DNA of 64,000 nt from Hexactinellida sp. DTS-2022 (taxonomy: Eukaryota > Porifera > Hexactinellida): contig JAPNXP010000001.1 of NCBI GenBank assembly GCA_028753945.1, forward strand, positions 14,622,501-14,686,500, in the 5' to 3' direction. The translations under genes were made by a program, and so were the position numbers. This document shows positions 53,598-64,000 of the stretch, one piece after another. A model generated the notes under the pieces. It had not been told where the DNA came from, searched no databases, and was given only the letters and a program-made list of their open reading frames with translations. Every line of letters begins with the position of its first letter. Positions within the stretch are counted from its first letter, which is position 1.

Positions 53598-54800
53598 TCA
53601 CGATTTTCCTTTTTGTAATATAATATCTGTTACGTTCGGAATCAATCGCCTCGTTCCTGTTGGAAGCTCCACGTGTGGTTTGAAGGCCGCATACACAGGT
53701 TGATTATATTGCAAAAAATCATATAGCAGGTATTACGACTGGTCGATGGCCTAATATCAGTGATTTATCTAGGATTTTCGTGGCTGGCACTTTATTATGG
53801 AGGTATAAAATTTCCGGCACCCTAAAGCACGGGCGTCGCACGGCTCTGAAAAATCTCCGGCCAAACAGTTAAAGTGGTCCGGCCAAAACAGGACCGTCCG
53901 ATATAATATAGTGAAATATAGGAAGCACGTGGTCCAGTCGGGCACGTGCTACGCTCATAGGCGTAGAATAGGGGGGGCAGGGGGGCGTCGCCCCTCCATG
54001 ATTTGGCCATGGGGAGGGGGCGGCCATTACAAAAATCCTATCCCGCCCCTCCATGAAATGTGTGTTCTCTCACCCTTTTACCCCAATATTACGTGCTGAT
54101 TTTATTCGAGAAACATAATACAGCCTAATTCATGTATGAATCATGATACCTTCTTAGATGCGCATAATCTATGTATGTTATTAATTGGTTGAAACCACAC
54201 ATTCATTATAACATCACTGATTCAATGTAACAATGTTAATAGTTTATGACAAAATCAAAATTTGTTATCTCAACAAGTTTTATACGTTTTCTTAATATTT
54301 AAGCATGCACGCAGTTAGTGTTGACCAGTTCTTCCCGGTTTAAATATCAGTTTTGATGTCCGTCCAAATCAATTTGGATAGGACAAAATCAAGTTACTTT
54401 TACTAACTTATTCTAGGCACATACTACCTAAATTTTCCTGGGGGTAGACCGTAGACGGTAGACCCCCTAATTTTTTCCTCGCTCGCTATCGCCCCTCCAT
54501 CGCAAAACTATTTTGCTACGCCAATGGCTACGCCTATGTAAAGGTATTAGCCATAATTCGTAACAGTATAATTCAATGATGCGGCACTATTTTAAGGAGG
54601 TAAATTGCTACGGTGCACAAACTGTTGTTTATCCAAGCATTTCTGGACCAGAAAATATGGCCATACACCCGACATCTAATTAATGCCAGCCCGGCACCTA
54701 AATCGAACCGCAATTCACACACTTTTTGACCACAACTGATGCCTGGCCGGAACCAAAAGTGCCGGTCAGGCATCTAGATAAACCCCTATAGTCTATGCAC
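53598..54800. mobile_element. Nested elements
   Basis: Outer: tatctaggattttcgtggct (about 53767) to ggtcaggcatctagataaa (about 54785), facing ends. Inner: cataggcgtagaatag (about 53957) to tggctacgcctatg (about 54538), a hAT-like pair with GC-rich cgcccctccat repeats. No transposase frame. Confidence 0.6.
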
Positions 54801-54984
54801 AAATGACCATTGTATATACTATAGAGTGACATTTAACAGTTTCTAATGTACAGCGTCTAGGTAGCAGAACAGGAAATGACTAAATTCTTTTAGGCGTGGC
54901 CTCCTACGCAAGTAAATTCTATCCATGGATCTCATTTTTGGTTTACAGAAAATAATACCCAGTAAGCGCCGCAATATTGACACT

Positions 54985-55550
54985 AATTGGAACAGAAAGC
55001 TGAAAATTTGTATACAGGGGTAATTTTGTACTGCGAAGACGATTTATTGGTTTTTGAAGAGAAATATTCACATTTAAAGGTGACAAAATATGTTAGCAAA
55101 TTAATTTCGAGGGTTTGTTAGTATATAGAATTACAAGAAATCATCAATTAGTGTAAATAGAGTATGCATAAAATAAAGATTTTCTGAGACTGCAATCTGA
55201 TTGAGTGAAAATATATTAACCAATTAGATTATTTGTCTATTCTATTCTATTGCATTTTGATTTTTGTATTATTTGGATTCGAGCTATCCTTATCGTGCAA
55301 TTAAAGTTTATTGAGCTATTAATATGAGAATTTGAATTTCCCAAACAAATTACATTGTATAGCATTGTTATTGCGGGGGCTTTATGAAGAATATATTTAA
55401 TACACCACAGAGATGTAAATTCTAAAATGTTTAGTTTCAAGGCGCAGTAAGGCCGCGCAGCAGTCGTCAATTGAGGCGTGAAGCCCCAAACCGTCGCAAA
55501 GCGACCGAGACCGAAGGGATCGTAGTGATAATTTGTACACCGATTATACA
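54985..55550. mobile_element. Dispersed repeat, inverted copy
   Basis: Inverse of the 21490-21840 and 48455-48750 repeats (aaagctgaaaatttgtatac ... aatagacaaataatctaatt), then a mini-hairpin block (aaggccgcgcagcagtcg; gtcgcaaagcgaccgaga). Confidence 0.65.
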
Positions 55551-55614
55551 AGAATATTGGATATTGGACCTTCCTTGGCACTCATAATTCTATATGTTAC
55601 ATACAGTATAAATA

Positions 55615-56904
55615 TGGGAAAATTCCAAAAATACTCAAGTTTTTTAAAAATTTCCAAATATACTCAACTTTTTACTGATACTCAAATATAAAACTAGATC
55701 TTTCCGAATCTACTCAAGTTTTTCAAAATAATTCCAAATCTACTCAAGTTTTTCAGAATAATTCCAATTCTGCTCAAGTTTTTTCAATAAATTCCAAATC
55801 TACTCAACTTTTCAGTAAATTCACAGATCTACTCAAGTTTAGAAAGGCTATATTTAGTCTATCTTATATATTAAATCACAATGTTTTTGTGTTTGTTTGT
55901 TTGTGTATTTGTTCAGAATTGATTGAGGAACTGGTAAAAGCTACAGACCTAAAATTTGGCAGTGGGGTGGGGAATACTAGTATTGTATGTACAAATAAGT
56001 TCAATATCTAAAAAGATATTCAAATCTTCCATCACAAAAGGTGTCAAAACCTTTAGCCAATTAAATTCGAGGGGTGTTCCAGTATGGATTAGCAGCTAGC
56101 ATTTCAATTAGTATAATCGAGTGCTTTAGTGTCTGTCAAATGTTAAGTATGCATTATGGAATACTGAGAAAGTAATCTAATTGATCGAGAGGAAGTTCAG
56201 GCATTTAATCAGTTATTTGTGTTCTGTCTGTCTAGCCATACATTTATAACATTCCATTGTGTTATTTGTTATCAAATTATTATCAATCAATACAATAACT
56301 TCTCCACGTCCCAAAGTTAGGGGTCCACTGGTACAGTTTCTTAGTGATATTTAATTATATATTTGGAATTGGTATATTATTATACATGGACAAGCTCATA
56401 TATCTAGAAAATTATCTGTTCAAATTTGCATAAATATCCAAATTATTTAATCTGTCCTTATAGAAACCTGTAGCTAGGATGAACGGATATAAATAGACAG
56501 CTAGCGGCCAACCATCAAGAACGACATTTAATTTGAAAAGGAGATGCTTTAAATACAAGCGAGGGCCGTAGGCCCGAGTACAAGTTGCAAGGACGCGCGT
56601 AGAGCAGACGAGCAGATTGTACTAATAAATATTTTTTGTGGTTGGGATCTCCATACTAGTTTCAATAATCCAATAAAACTTGAGTATATTCGGAATAATC
56701 CAATAAAACTTGAGTATATTTGGAATAATCCAATAAAACTTGAGTATATTTGGAAATAATCCAATAAAACTTGAGTATATTTGGAATAATCCGGTAAAAC
56801 TTGAGTATATTTGGAAAAACTTGATTATATTTACAAATTAGTTGAGTATTGTTGAGTATATTTGGAAATTTTTAAAAAACTTGAGTATTTTTGGAATTTT
56901 CCCG
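55615..56904. mobile_element. Foldback-type element, satellite arms, TATAAATA duplication
   Basis: Terminal repeats of about 60 bp starting YGGGAAAATTCCAAAAATAC, extended by tandem arrays of aattccaaatctactcaagt at the left and the complement at the right. TATAAATA is exactly duplicated at 55607-55614 and 56905-56912. The core is an older dispersed repeat (55860-56220). Confidence 0.8.
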
Positions 56905-56983
56905 TATAAATATTGTTACTAGTTTAATTCAATAAATAATTCGATTAAAACTTATGAAAATACAGTATCGACAATGTATACTA

Positions 56984-57576
56984 CAGTAAACATTGGATTT
57001 AACGACACCAGCTTTAGCGACAAATTGCTAATAACGACCTATTTCTCTTGCCCAGAAGTGCGCAGCACTATTTTGCACACACCTTACTTCGGGTACAACG
57101 ACATGCCAAATAACGACACTTCGAATTTATCGACATATTTCTATGCCCACTGCCTCGAAATTCCATCGGATATTACGACTTTAGAATCCAAAATGCGTAT
57201 AGCTCCGGGCTCGATTTGTCTAAATAGTGAATAATTGAGTTTTGATTGATCTAAATATTAACCAATTAAGATTCCCCTGTTTGAATCAACAGCTGGCTTC
57301 TTATCAAAATGAAAACGTATTTAAAGCCATTAGTATGGAATTTCTCTATCATCGTCATGGATTCGAGCGGAGGTGTCAAAAGAAAACGCTTTTCTTTTGC
57401 TGAAAAATACGAAATTTTAAAGGAGCTTGATGCAGAGCGAAGAGACCATTCATGAGCGGAAACATACATGCATTATTTATATTAAAAAGTCAATCGGGAG
57501 AATGGTTTTGTGCCGTATCTCGGAGGTTGTCGTGTTTCAGAGGTGCCGATTTTAGAGGATTACCTGTCATATACTG
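56984..57576. mobile_element. Pogo/Tigger-type relic, TA flanks
   Basis: Starts CAGTAAACATTGGATTTAACG after TA and ends GATTACCTGTCATATACTG before TA. The two ends are not complementary, so this may be two fused CAGT-type elements. It contains the start of a transposase frame at 57357-57455. Confidence 0.55.
57357..57455 (+). pseudogene. Tigger/CENP-B-type transposase N-terminus
   Basis: A 32-codon frame with VKRKRFSFAEKYEILKELD, resembling the first helix of the CENP-B/pogo helix-turn-helix (K-R-K-R-x-S-F-x-x-K-x-x-I-L-K). It stops after RRDHS. It links the window's CAGT-ended MITEs to a pogo-type source. Confidence 0.55.
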
Positions 57577-58049
57577 TACTACATTGTATATCATCATATT
57601 TATACCTCATCAATTGTGATTGGTTCGTGTTCAAAAGAGTGTTGCACCATATGAAAATATGAATAAATTTCGGATAGAAAGTATATAATGCATATTTGGA
57701 GGTATTCGGAAGACTTCGGGCTAATGGGAAGAAGTTCTGTCTCCATTCCAGGAGTTGTTTAGGTTTAAGATCCAATCTCTTAGCAAGTTCTGAATGTAGA
57801 TCTGAGATATAGGCACCTGAGGAACTGCTATTGAGAATTGAAGGTTTCATTAAATTTAGTGTTCTTGAGACAAAGTCCCTATCTGCAACTTCATCTTCGT
57901 TGTTTCTATATGGTATCACTTCTTCTTGGATAAAGTTTGAAGTTGAGAATAATTGATCATCCGTTGTGTTATTAGTCTGATCCACTATTACGTTATCATC
58001 TGAATATAAGTCTTCTCCAACTGAAATTGTTCTATCACTAAGCTTTACC
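57560..58049 (-). pseudogene. Acidic frame downstream of the integrase relic
   Basis: Open from an acceptor-like ttttag at 58050 (VKLSDRTISVGEDLYSDDNV) through DLHSELAKRLDLKPKQLLEW. It probably belongs to the C-terminal part of the integrase-bearing transposon on the same strand. Not otherwise recognised. Confidence 0.35.
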
Positions 58050-58146
58050 TAAAAATTAGCATATAAACAAAATGTATTAAGTATGCAAGTTTAAATGTAT
58101 GGTCCCAAAAGTAAGAATGAACATGTACTTAATTAGTCTTTATTTA

Positions 58147-58972
58147 TTAATTAATTAACTGGGTATGCACTAAAGTAAGGTCAGACCATACTAAAGTAAA
58201 GTCAGACCATTGTTCTTTCTTTACCATTAAAGTTTTGCTGAGATATCTTTTAATCCCTTTGTGGTAAGATTCTGCGAGGCCGTTAGTTTGCGGATGATAA
58301 GGTGCAGAAAAAATTAACCTGCATTTGTAAGTCTCGTGTAGTTCAGCCATTAACTTGCTCGTAAGTTCTTTTCCATTGTCAGTTATGATCTGAACTGGTG
58401 CTCCTTTACTACAATATACTGAAAAAACAGCTCTCGCTACCTCAACTGTTTCTTTATTTCTTAATTCTCTGGTTTCGACCCATCTCGTAAAATGGTCTAC
58501 CATAGTAAAAATATATTGGTAGCTATTCGATAGGACCAAAGGTCCTGTCAAGTCCATTCCAACTCGATACCATGGTCTTGCAATCACTGGCAGAGGATTA
58601 AGAGGTTCCATTGGTCTGGTAAGTGAAAATGCATTACGCTTACAACGATCACAATTGTTTACATACTACTCACGGATTATATCTCGACATTTAGGCCAAA
58701 AGAAACGTTCTTTTGTAATATCGTAAGTATAGTTTGCACACTGATGACCTAAGTTGTCAAGCATGTCCTTCATGATATCGAGTAATTCATGTTCCTGAAC
58801 AACCATTGGCTTAGGACCATTCTCCAAATACAGTTTCTCTTTTATGATAATGTATTTCTTTGAAGTTTTACGCAAGACACGCTTGGAATTTGATCAGTTA
58901 GTCCAGAATAGGAACCGTTTAAAAGGTATTGATAAACACGTTGATATTGCGAAGTTTCCATAAACTTACCTT
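58147..58972 (-). pseudogene. GIN1/Ginger-like integrase relic
   Basis: The minus strand holds an H2C2 zinc-binding region (58666-58875: HELL...GHQC, then CDRC after an in-frame stop) followed by an rve integrase core. The core has D in GMDLTGPL, D in IITDNGKE and E in PQTNGLAE, giving a D,D-35-E triad. The N-terminal part (YQRVYQYLLNGSYSGLT, about 58960) precedes a frame change. The layout without reverse transcriptase resembles GIN1/KRBA2 and Ginger DNA transposons rather than Gypsy, but a truncated retroelement cannot be excluded. It is inactive: at least one stop and one frameshift. Confidence 0.7.
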
Positions 58973-59129
58973 TCAAAATTGATTTTAAAGAGAAAATGGC
59001 AAAAAGTAGTATCAGAAAAATATATAATTAGGAATATTGTTTACAACCAAAGAGTGTTGTGATTTAGATATATACCCCAGTAATCAACAAATTAAACGAA
59101 GCCCTATCGAAATATGAAACCATACAGTA

Positions 59130-59255
59130 ATGGAACTGAAAACGTTGCATTATTAGAAGGGGGACCATTTGGCCCAAAAATATAGAAATTTGGGCGAAAT
59201 GGTCCCCCAGGAACAAATATCCAGGGGGGACCATTTGGACCAGAACAATATGATA
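59130..59255. repeat. 'gggggaccatttggccc' inverted/direct repeat
   Basis: gggggaccatttggcccaaa, its near complement cgaaatggtcccccaggaac, and a third copy within 120 bp. Probably the end of another MITE. Confidence 0.5.
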
Positions 59256-59295
59256 CATACGTAGCTAATAGCATATACGTAGTATTTAACAATTT

Positions 59296-59617
59296 AATCA
59301 AATTCCACTCGATTCCACCATTCAGTTAAATTCCACTCAATTCCACTGTTTAGTCAAATTCCACTCGATTCCACTAATCAGTCAAATTCCACTCGATTCC
59401 ACCATTCAGTCAAATTCCACTCGATTCCACCATTCAGTCAAATTCCACTCGATTCCACTGTTCAGTCGGTTTTTAGAAAATTCACTCGATTCCACCGTTC
59501 AGTCAATTCCACTAAAATTTAGTAATTCCACTGGATTTCACTGGATTTCACTAGATTCCACTAGGTTCCACTAGATTCCACTAGGTTCCACTAGATTCCA
59601 CTATTCAGTCAGCCCCC
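59296..59617. repeat. 28-bp satellite array, reverse orientation
   Basis: Units attccactcgattccaccat, ending ctattcagtcagccccc, the complement of the left terminus of the element at 4252-5045. A one-ended member of the same family. Confidence 0.8.
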
Positions 59618-60204
59618 TTTAGGAATCTAAAATGATTTCTTAATGATCCTATCTGAAGTGATAGTATCTAAAGTTGTGTCAGTTTTACTATGTTCGAACC
59701 AGTGGCGCAAACAGGGGGTGGGGGGGCGTACGCTCCTCCGTAAAAGTTGAAAGGGAGTGCGGTGGTGCGGATGTTACTGTTTCCGCTGGGTAAAAAATAA
59801 AATGTTCAATATAATTTAGGATAGCAAAATATACTTATAATTCTTTCAAAAAATGTCATTTGTTGTAATCATTTTTTCGAATGGGGGTGTATCATTAGCT
59901 AGCATTATACTACCCGCTAGTGCGCTAGTAAAGTTTACCCATTAGCTATAGGGATAGGGGATGTATGATTTTCGTTTATTTATTCGTTACATTCCATAAT
60001 GTTTAATTGAATACAACCGGTATAACATTCGCAACGGTATTTCCTTGGAATACAAGCAGGGCGTAGCTGGTAAGATCAGCTTGCTTATTAAACAATCAGA
60101 TGCTATATTTGTGGATATCAAGTGAGTAACACGAATTGGTAGTAAGCAAACTAAACTGAATTTAATTGAATATTGGATTTAAGTCATATATATGTAGTAG
60201 ATAC
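59618..60204. other. Spacer and 3' duplication edge
   Basis: A hAT-like end (cagtggcgcaaacagggggt) at 59700. From about 59950 (tgattttcgtttatttattc) the sequence is the reverse complement of 53530-53600, marking the 3' edge of the gene duplication. Confidence 0.5.
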
Positions 60205-60335
60205 TCATGCCTAAATTACCGAATTACTGCCTAATTTACTGAATTACTGCCTAAATTACTGAAATACTTCCTAAATTACTGAATTACTGCCTAAATAGCT
60301 GAATTACTGCCTAAATTACTGAAGAGCGCCCAGAT
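60205..60335. repeat. 20-bp minisatellite, 3' UTR of copy 2
   Basis: Units ttactgaattactgcctaaa, the complement of the array after copy 1. Confidence 0.85.
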
Positions 60336-60347
60336 AACTGTTGAGGC

Positions 60348-62950
60348 CTATTCGCTTTCACTTCTCCTACTGCGACGACATCTACACAGAGCTCTACGGA
60401 GTCTTTTGTTTTGGCGACGTAATTTACGATAGAGCTTATATTTGGAATAGATTCTACGTGTGAGTTTAAGAAGGCCACGGATGGCTTTGCCTCTGCCTTC
60501 AGCTTCTTCGCCACTAAAGAATACAAACATTAGATTATATGGTTCTAAGGATCCTAATTCTTGCAAATTTGGCTATTTGGCTATAAAACTTGGCTATAGC
60601 AATAATTCCCTGTGGTTCTTAGAAGTTGTTTGTAGTAACACTACAGTGAGCCGACTCCGTAAGTAAGTTAATAATCTGCCATTTAATCATTGGAATTACT
60701 TTTGATATCTGTCAACAGCTTTTTTAATGTACTTTTAAGCAGGTTAATATAATATCAAAAATTCTCACTATGAAGGAGGATTTTATATTTAATACGGGAT
60801 GTATAAGGAAGCCCATAATATAGTAATGCCTCAATTGCTCACTTCTCGCTCAATTCGAAAGTGTCAGCTCCTTCGTCAGCATCTTCGTCTAGTGCTGCTA
60901 GGTCACTAAATAATACAAACATTTTAACATTAAGGTATTCTATAATCCTATATAAATATTGTCAAATGGTACAACTCAGATTTGAATAAACTTAACAAGT
61001 TCAAAGGAACCATAATTCTTGTAAAGAAACTTGCAGATTTTGCGAATTAATTAGATGAATTACTTAAGTGGACTCTCGTTAGTACGAATATAGATACAAC
61101 AACAAGGTTAATTTCTCCTAGCCTATACGAATGTATGCAAATAACTCTGATTAACACGAACAAATTTCTACAGTCCCTACACATTCCTTTTACTAGAATC
61201 TATTGTATATAACACTTTTTCTACCGTGATTTTCTAGGCATTAGCAGATTATTTTTATAACATCATAATTAAGCCCATGCTAATACAAATTTTATAATTC
61301 CTCGATTACTCACTTCTCGTCAGACATTTGATAATAGGGATGAAAATCAGCCTCTTCATCCACTGCTTCTATGTCAGTGTCAGCCTGTTCGTCTTCAGCT
61401 TTCGCGTCACTAAATAATACAATATCAATGTTATATAATTATACCCGTGAGCATGGCCTACTTAATATACGGCTATATATGTCGCCGAGAAGGCCATAAA
61501 ACAAAGAGGCCAGTTTCTAATTTTCAAAATGGAGAATTGATCTTTATTCGAATAATTAGCAATGATAGAGCTGAAAAGTGAATTATATTTTTGAGATAAT
61601 GAGATAATTAACACTTAATTCATTATTAGGTAATGACTCACTATCTCAAAAATTATTGAAGTTAGGCATAGAAAATGTATTATCGATGGATAGGAATTTA
61701 CCAATTCCGGATAGATCAGTACTAGCCTAGTTTACATAACATTAATAGTTTTTGAGTTATGGCACATTTTAGGAAATATACATTTTGCATGGCAACCAAG
61801 GAATGTGTCAACATTCCATTTATAATTTCGATATATTTTATTCTACTACTTCTGGGTATAACCATGTTCCAATTTTGAACATTTATAACGCGTTTAACTA
61901 TGTTAAAAGTATGCTAGAAAAACAAGATAATTCGCAACCAAAATAACCATAACGTCATCAAATGATGACATATCACAATTCTGGAGGGTGCTATGTATAC
62001 CTGGATACCATCTATATATATAATACTCCTATATAGTTATAATTCACTTTTCAGCTCTATCATTGCTAATTATTCGAATAAAGATCAATTCTCCATTTTG
62101 AAAATTAGAAACTGGCCTCTTTGTTTTATGGCCTTCTCGGCGACATATATAGCCGTATATTAAGTAGGCCATGCCATGAGTTAATCTATAATCCGATATG
62201 TGATTATTCTTAATGCACTAGATTAGTACTAAGGCTCTATAATTTGGTCTCAATCCGATAAAAACACATGGGTGATAGATTTAATGTCAACAGTCAACTT
62301 GTTCGTCTATAGCTTGTTTGTTACCAAATAATACAAATTAATAAGTAATACGTGTATAGTACATGTACACACCACTTATTATCCCATAATGCGTATAATA
62401 ATATTATGTATGCTACTTCTCGAATTCCAGAAATTAAGTACATATTTATAGATGATACAACAATATTATTAAAACTCGATGGTTGTTTGTATGTTTGTTT
62501 GAATGAATGTTTGTCCAGATTGTATTAAAGTGATAGGGAATAAACAAGCGCATTCATAGTTGACATATAAACTAACTTTCAACTGTTTGGTAACAAGTAT
62601 GCTGAACACGAATTTGGAAAATTATACATTATTGATATTTATTGTTCGGATTTACTATTGAAAATGTGCGACAGTGTGGATAGTTTACAGTTAAAAATAT
62701 ATTATTTCGTATTTATAACATACTTTACGACATACTTTACCACTCAAATTCTAATGCTTCAAAAAAATACAATTTCTCAGTTTCGCACACTTCCATATAC
62801 GACAAAAGTAACACTGTTGTTACTATGTATACTAACAGGGGTAATTTGAATTGCCTGTCCGTATATGATTGCAGAATAGGATTAAATGCAGGGTTATAAA
62901 AGTTTATATTTTACTCTAAACTTACAATTCTTTAATCTGAACTTGCTGAT
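60348..62950 (-). CDS. Small secreted precursor, copy 2 (5' exon not in window)
   Basis: Exons 62926-62950, 61314-61409, 60843-60905 and 60348-60513 correspond to exons 2-5 of copy 1, with the same phases and canonical splice sites (exon 4 donor gtgagc). The signal-peptide exon is not seen before the window ends; intron 1 is invaded by a minisatellite. Exon 3 differs from copy 1 at only a few bases and exon 4 at several. Exon 5 is very different in the cationic part: it reads LLKLTRRIYSKYKLYRKLRR and a CRC pair near the end. It nevertheless ends in the same RRSESE and identical stop context. Tail-to-tail with copy 1, 7 kb apart. The coding frame of exons 2-5 is intact. Confidence 0.75.
61452..62173. 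mobile_element. Foldback element in intron 2 of copy 2
   Basis: Arms of about 135 bp, perfectly complementary by eye, starting CATGGCCTACTTAATATACG. Flanks ccgtgag (61445-61451) and ccatgag (62174-62180) differ by one base. The sister intron of copy 1 reads straight through the empty site. Confidence 0.85.
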
Positions 62951-62969
62951 CTAAACAAATATACATCTA

Positions 62970-64000
62970 TATTATTAAATCTCGATTGTTGTGTGTTTGT
63001 GTGTGTGTTTGTTTGTCCGGATTGTATTAAAGTGATGGGGGAATAGAAACCGCATTTATATATGAGATATAAACTAACTTTCAAATGTTATAATTGGTAA
63101 ACAAATGATATAATAGGTAAACAAGTATGCTGAACACGAATTTCGCATTTATAAATTTCTAATATTTGTTGTTGTTTACACAATAAGGTAAACAAATTGA
63201 CGAATATTCAAATCGACATAGAAGTTAGCTCTCAACGGGTATTATAGGTAAACAATTATGCTGAACACGAATTTCGCATTTATAAATTTATAATATGAAT
63301 ATTTGTTGTTGTTGTTTACACAAAATAGGTAAACAAATTAATGAAAATTCAAAATTAACCTAGAAGTTTGCTCTCAACGGGTATTATAGGTAAACAATTA
63401 TGCTGAACACGAATTTCGCATTTATAAATTTATAGTATGAATATTTGTTGTTGTTGACACAAATAAGTAAACAAATTAATGAAAATTCAAAATTAACCTA
63501 GAAGTTTGCTCTCAACGGGTATTATAGGTAAACAATTATGCTGAACACGAATTTCGCATTTATAAATTTATAGTATGAATATTTGTTGTTGTTGACACAA
63601 ATAAGTAAACAAATTAATGAAAATTCAAAATTAACCTAGAAGTTTGCTCTCAACGGGTATTATAGGTAAACAATTATGCCGAACACGAACTTCGCATTTA
63701 TAAAATTATAATATGAATATTTGTTGTTGTTGTTTATACAAATAGGTAAACAAATTAATGAAAATTCAAAATTAACCTAGAAGTTTGCTCTCAACGGGTA
63801 TTATAGGTAAACAATTATGCTGAACACGAATTTCGCATTTATAAATTTATAATATGAATATTTGTTGTTGTTGTTTACACAAAATAGGTAAACAAATTAA
63901 TGAAAATTCAAAATCAACCTAGAAGTTAGCTTTCAACGGGTATTATAAGTAAACAAGTGTGCTGAACACGAATTTCGCATTTATAAAATTCTAATATGAG
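62970..64000. repeat. 'ggtaaacaa' repeat element with ~140-bp minisatellite
   Basis: Begins tctcgattgttgtgtgtttg (like 32820), then at least six ~140-bp units containing ctgaacacgaatttcgcatt, tttgttgttgttgtttacac and gtattataggtaaacaa. It runs to the window end. A partial relative lies at 62480-62620. Confidence 0.8.

Noticed and set aside
57266-57469. Minus-strand frame opposite the Tigger-like start
   Set aside because: The plus-strand frame has the recognisable helix-turn-helix sequence; this one has none.

Overview
The window is animal nuclear DNA. It carries a conventional actin, a copine, an SLC29-type nucleoside transporter, a PRELI-domain protein, mitochondrial ribosomal protein mL9, an ATG14/Barkor-like autophagy protein, coiled-coil NHL-repeat proteins, and EGF, TSP1, Ig-like, VWA and LRR exons. 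Introns are short with GT-AG ends, and several housekeeping genes have a single coding exon. An early-branching invertebrate such as a sponge (perhaps a glass sponge) is my best guess, from the NHL family and the mix of extracellular domains. I hold the phylum loosely. Intergenic DNA is AT-rich and densely packed with non-autonomous DNA transposons.

Layout. 0-7 kb: remnants of receptor-like genes (Ig-like domain, tyrosine-motif tail, EGF repeats, LRRs) cut up by MITEs and satellite-cored elements. 8-17 kb: actin with a recognisable CArG/TATA promoter, PRELID3-like gene, copine, and an unidentified exon split by a hAT MITE. 17-23.5 kb: a 3.6 kb palindrome carrying two inverted copies of an unidentified seven-transmembrane protein gene, plus a third, broken copy. 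24-32 kb: orphan exon, nucleoside transporter, mL9 and ATG14-like genes separated by MITEs. 31.6-36 kb: nested MITEs, a perfect foldback, and repeats carrying a captured Pro/Tyr-rich frame. 36.6-44 kb: Ig and VWA exons interrupted by MITEs, two divergent NHL genes invaded by transposons, and a TSP1 exon with TGA at a conserved cysteine. 44.6-50 kb: a relic hAT element and dispersed repeats. 50.7-64 kb: a tail-to-tail pair of five-exon genes for small secreted precursors (signal peptide, acidic exons, arginine-rich C-terminus), separated by transposons including a GIN1/Ginger-like integrase relic and a pogo/Tigger relic.

The strongest candidate for something new is the secreted-precursor pair. 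Exons 2-4, introns and 3' flanks of the copies are very similar, while the arginine-rich product-coding part of exon 5 is strongly diverged. That is the pattern of a fast-evolving secreted effector such as a host-defence peptide, or of a matrix or mineral-binding cationic peptide. Second is the 7TM palindrome. Third is the transposon ecology: many distinct MITE families with CAGT ends and TA duplications, and hAT MITEs with exact 8-bp duplications, which allow interrupted genes to be recognised. Identifications come from reading the sequence only. No database search was run.
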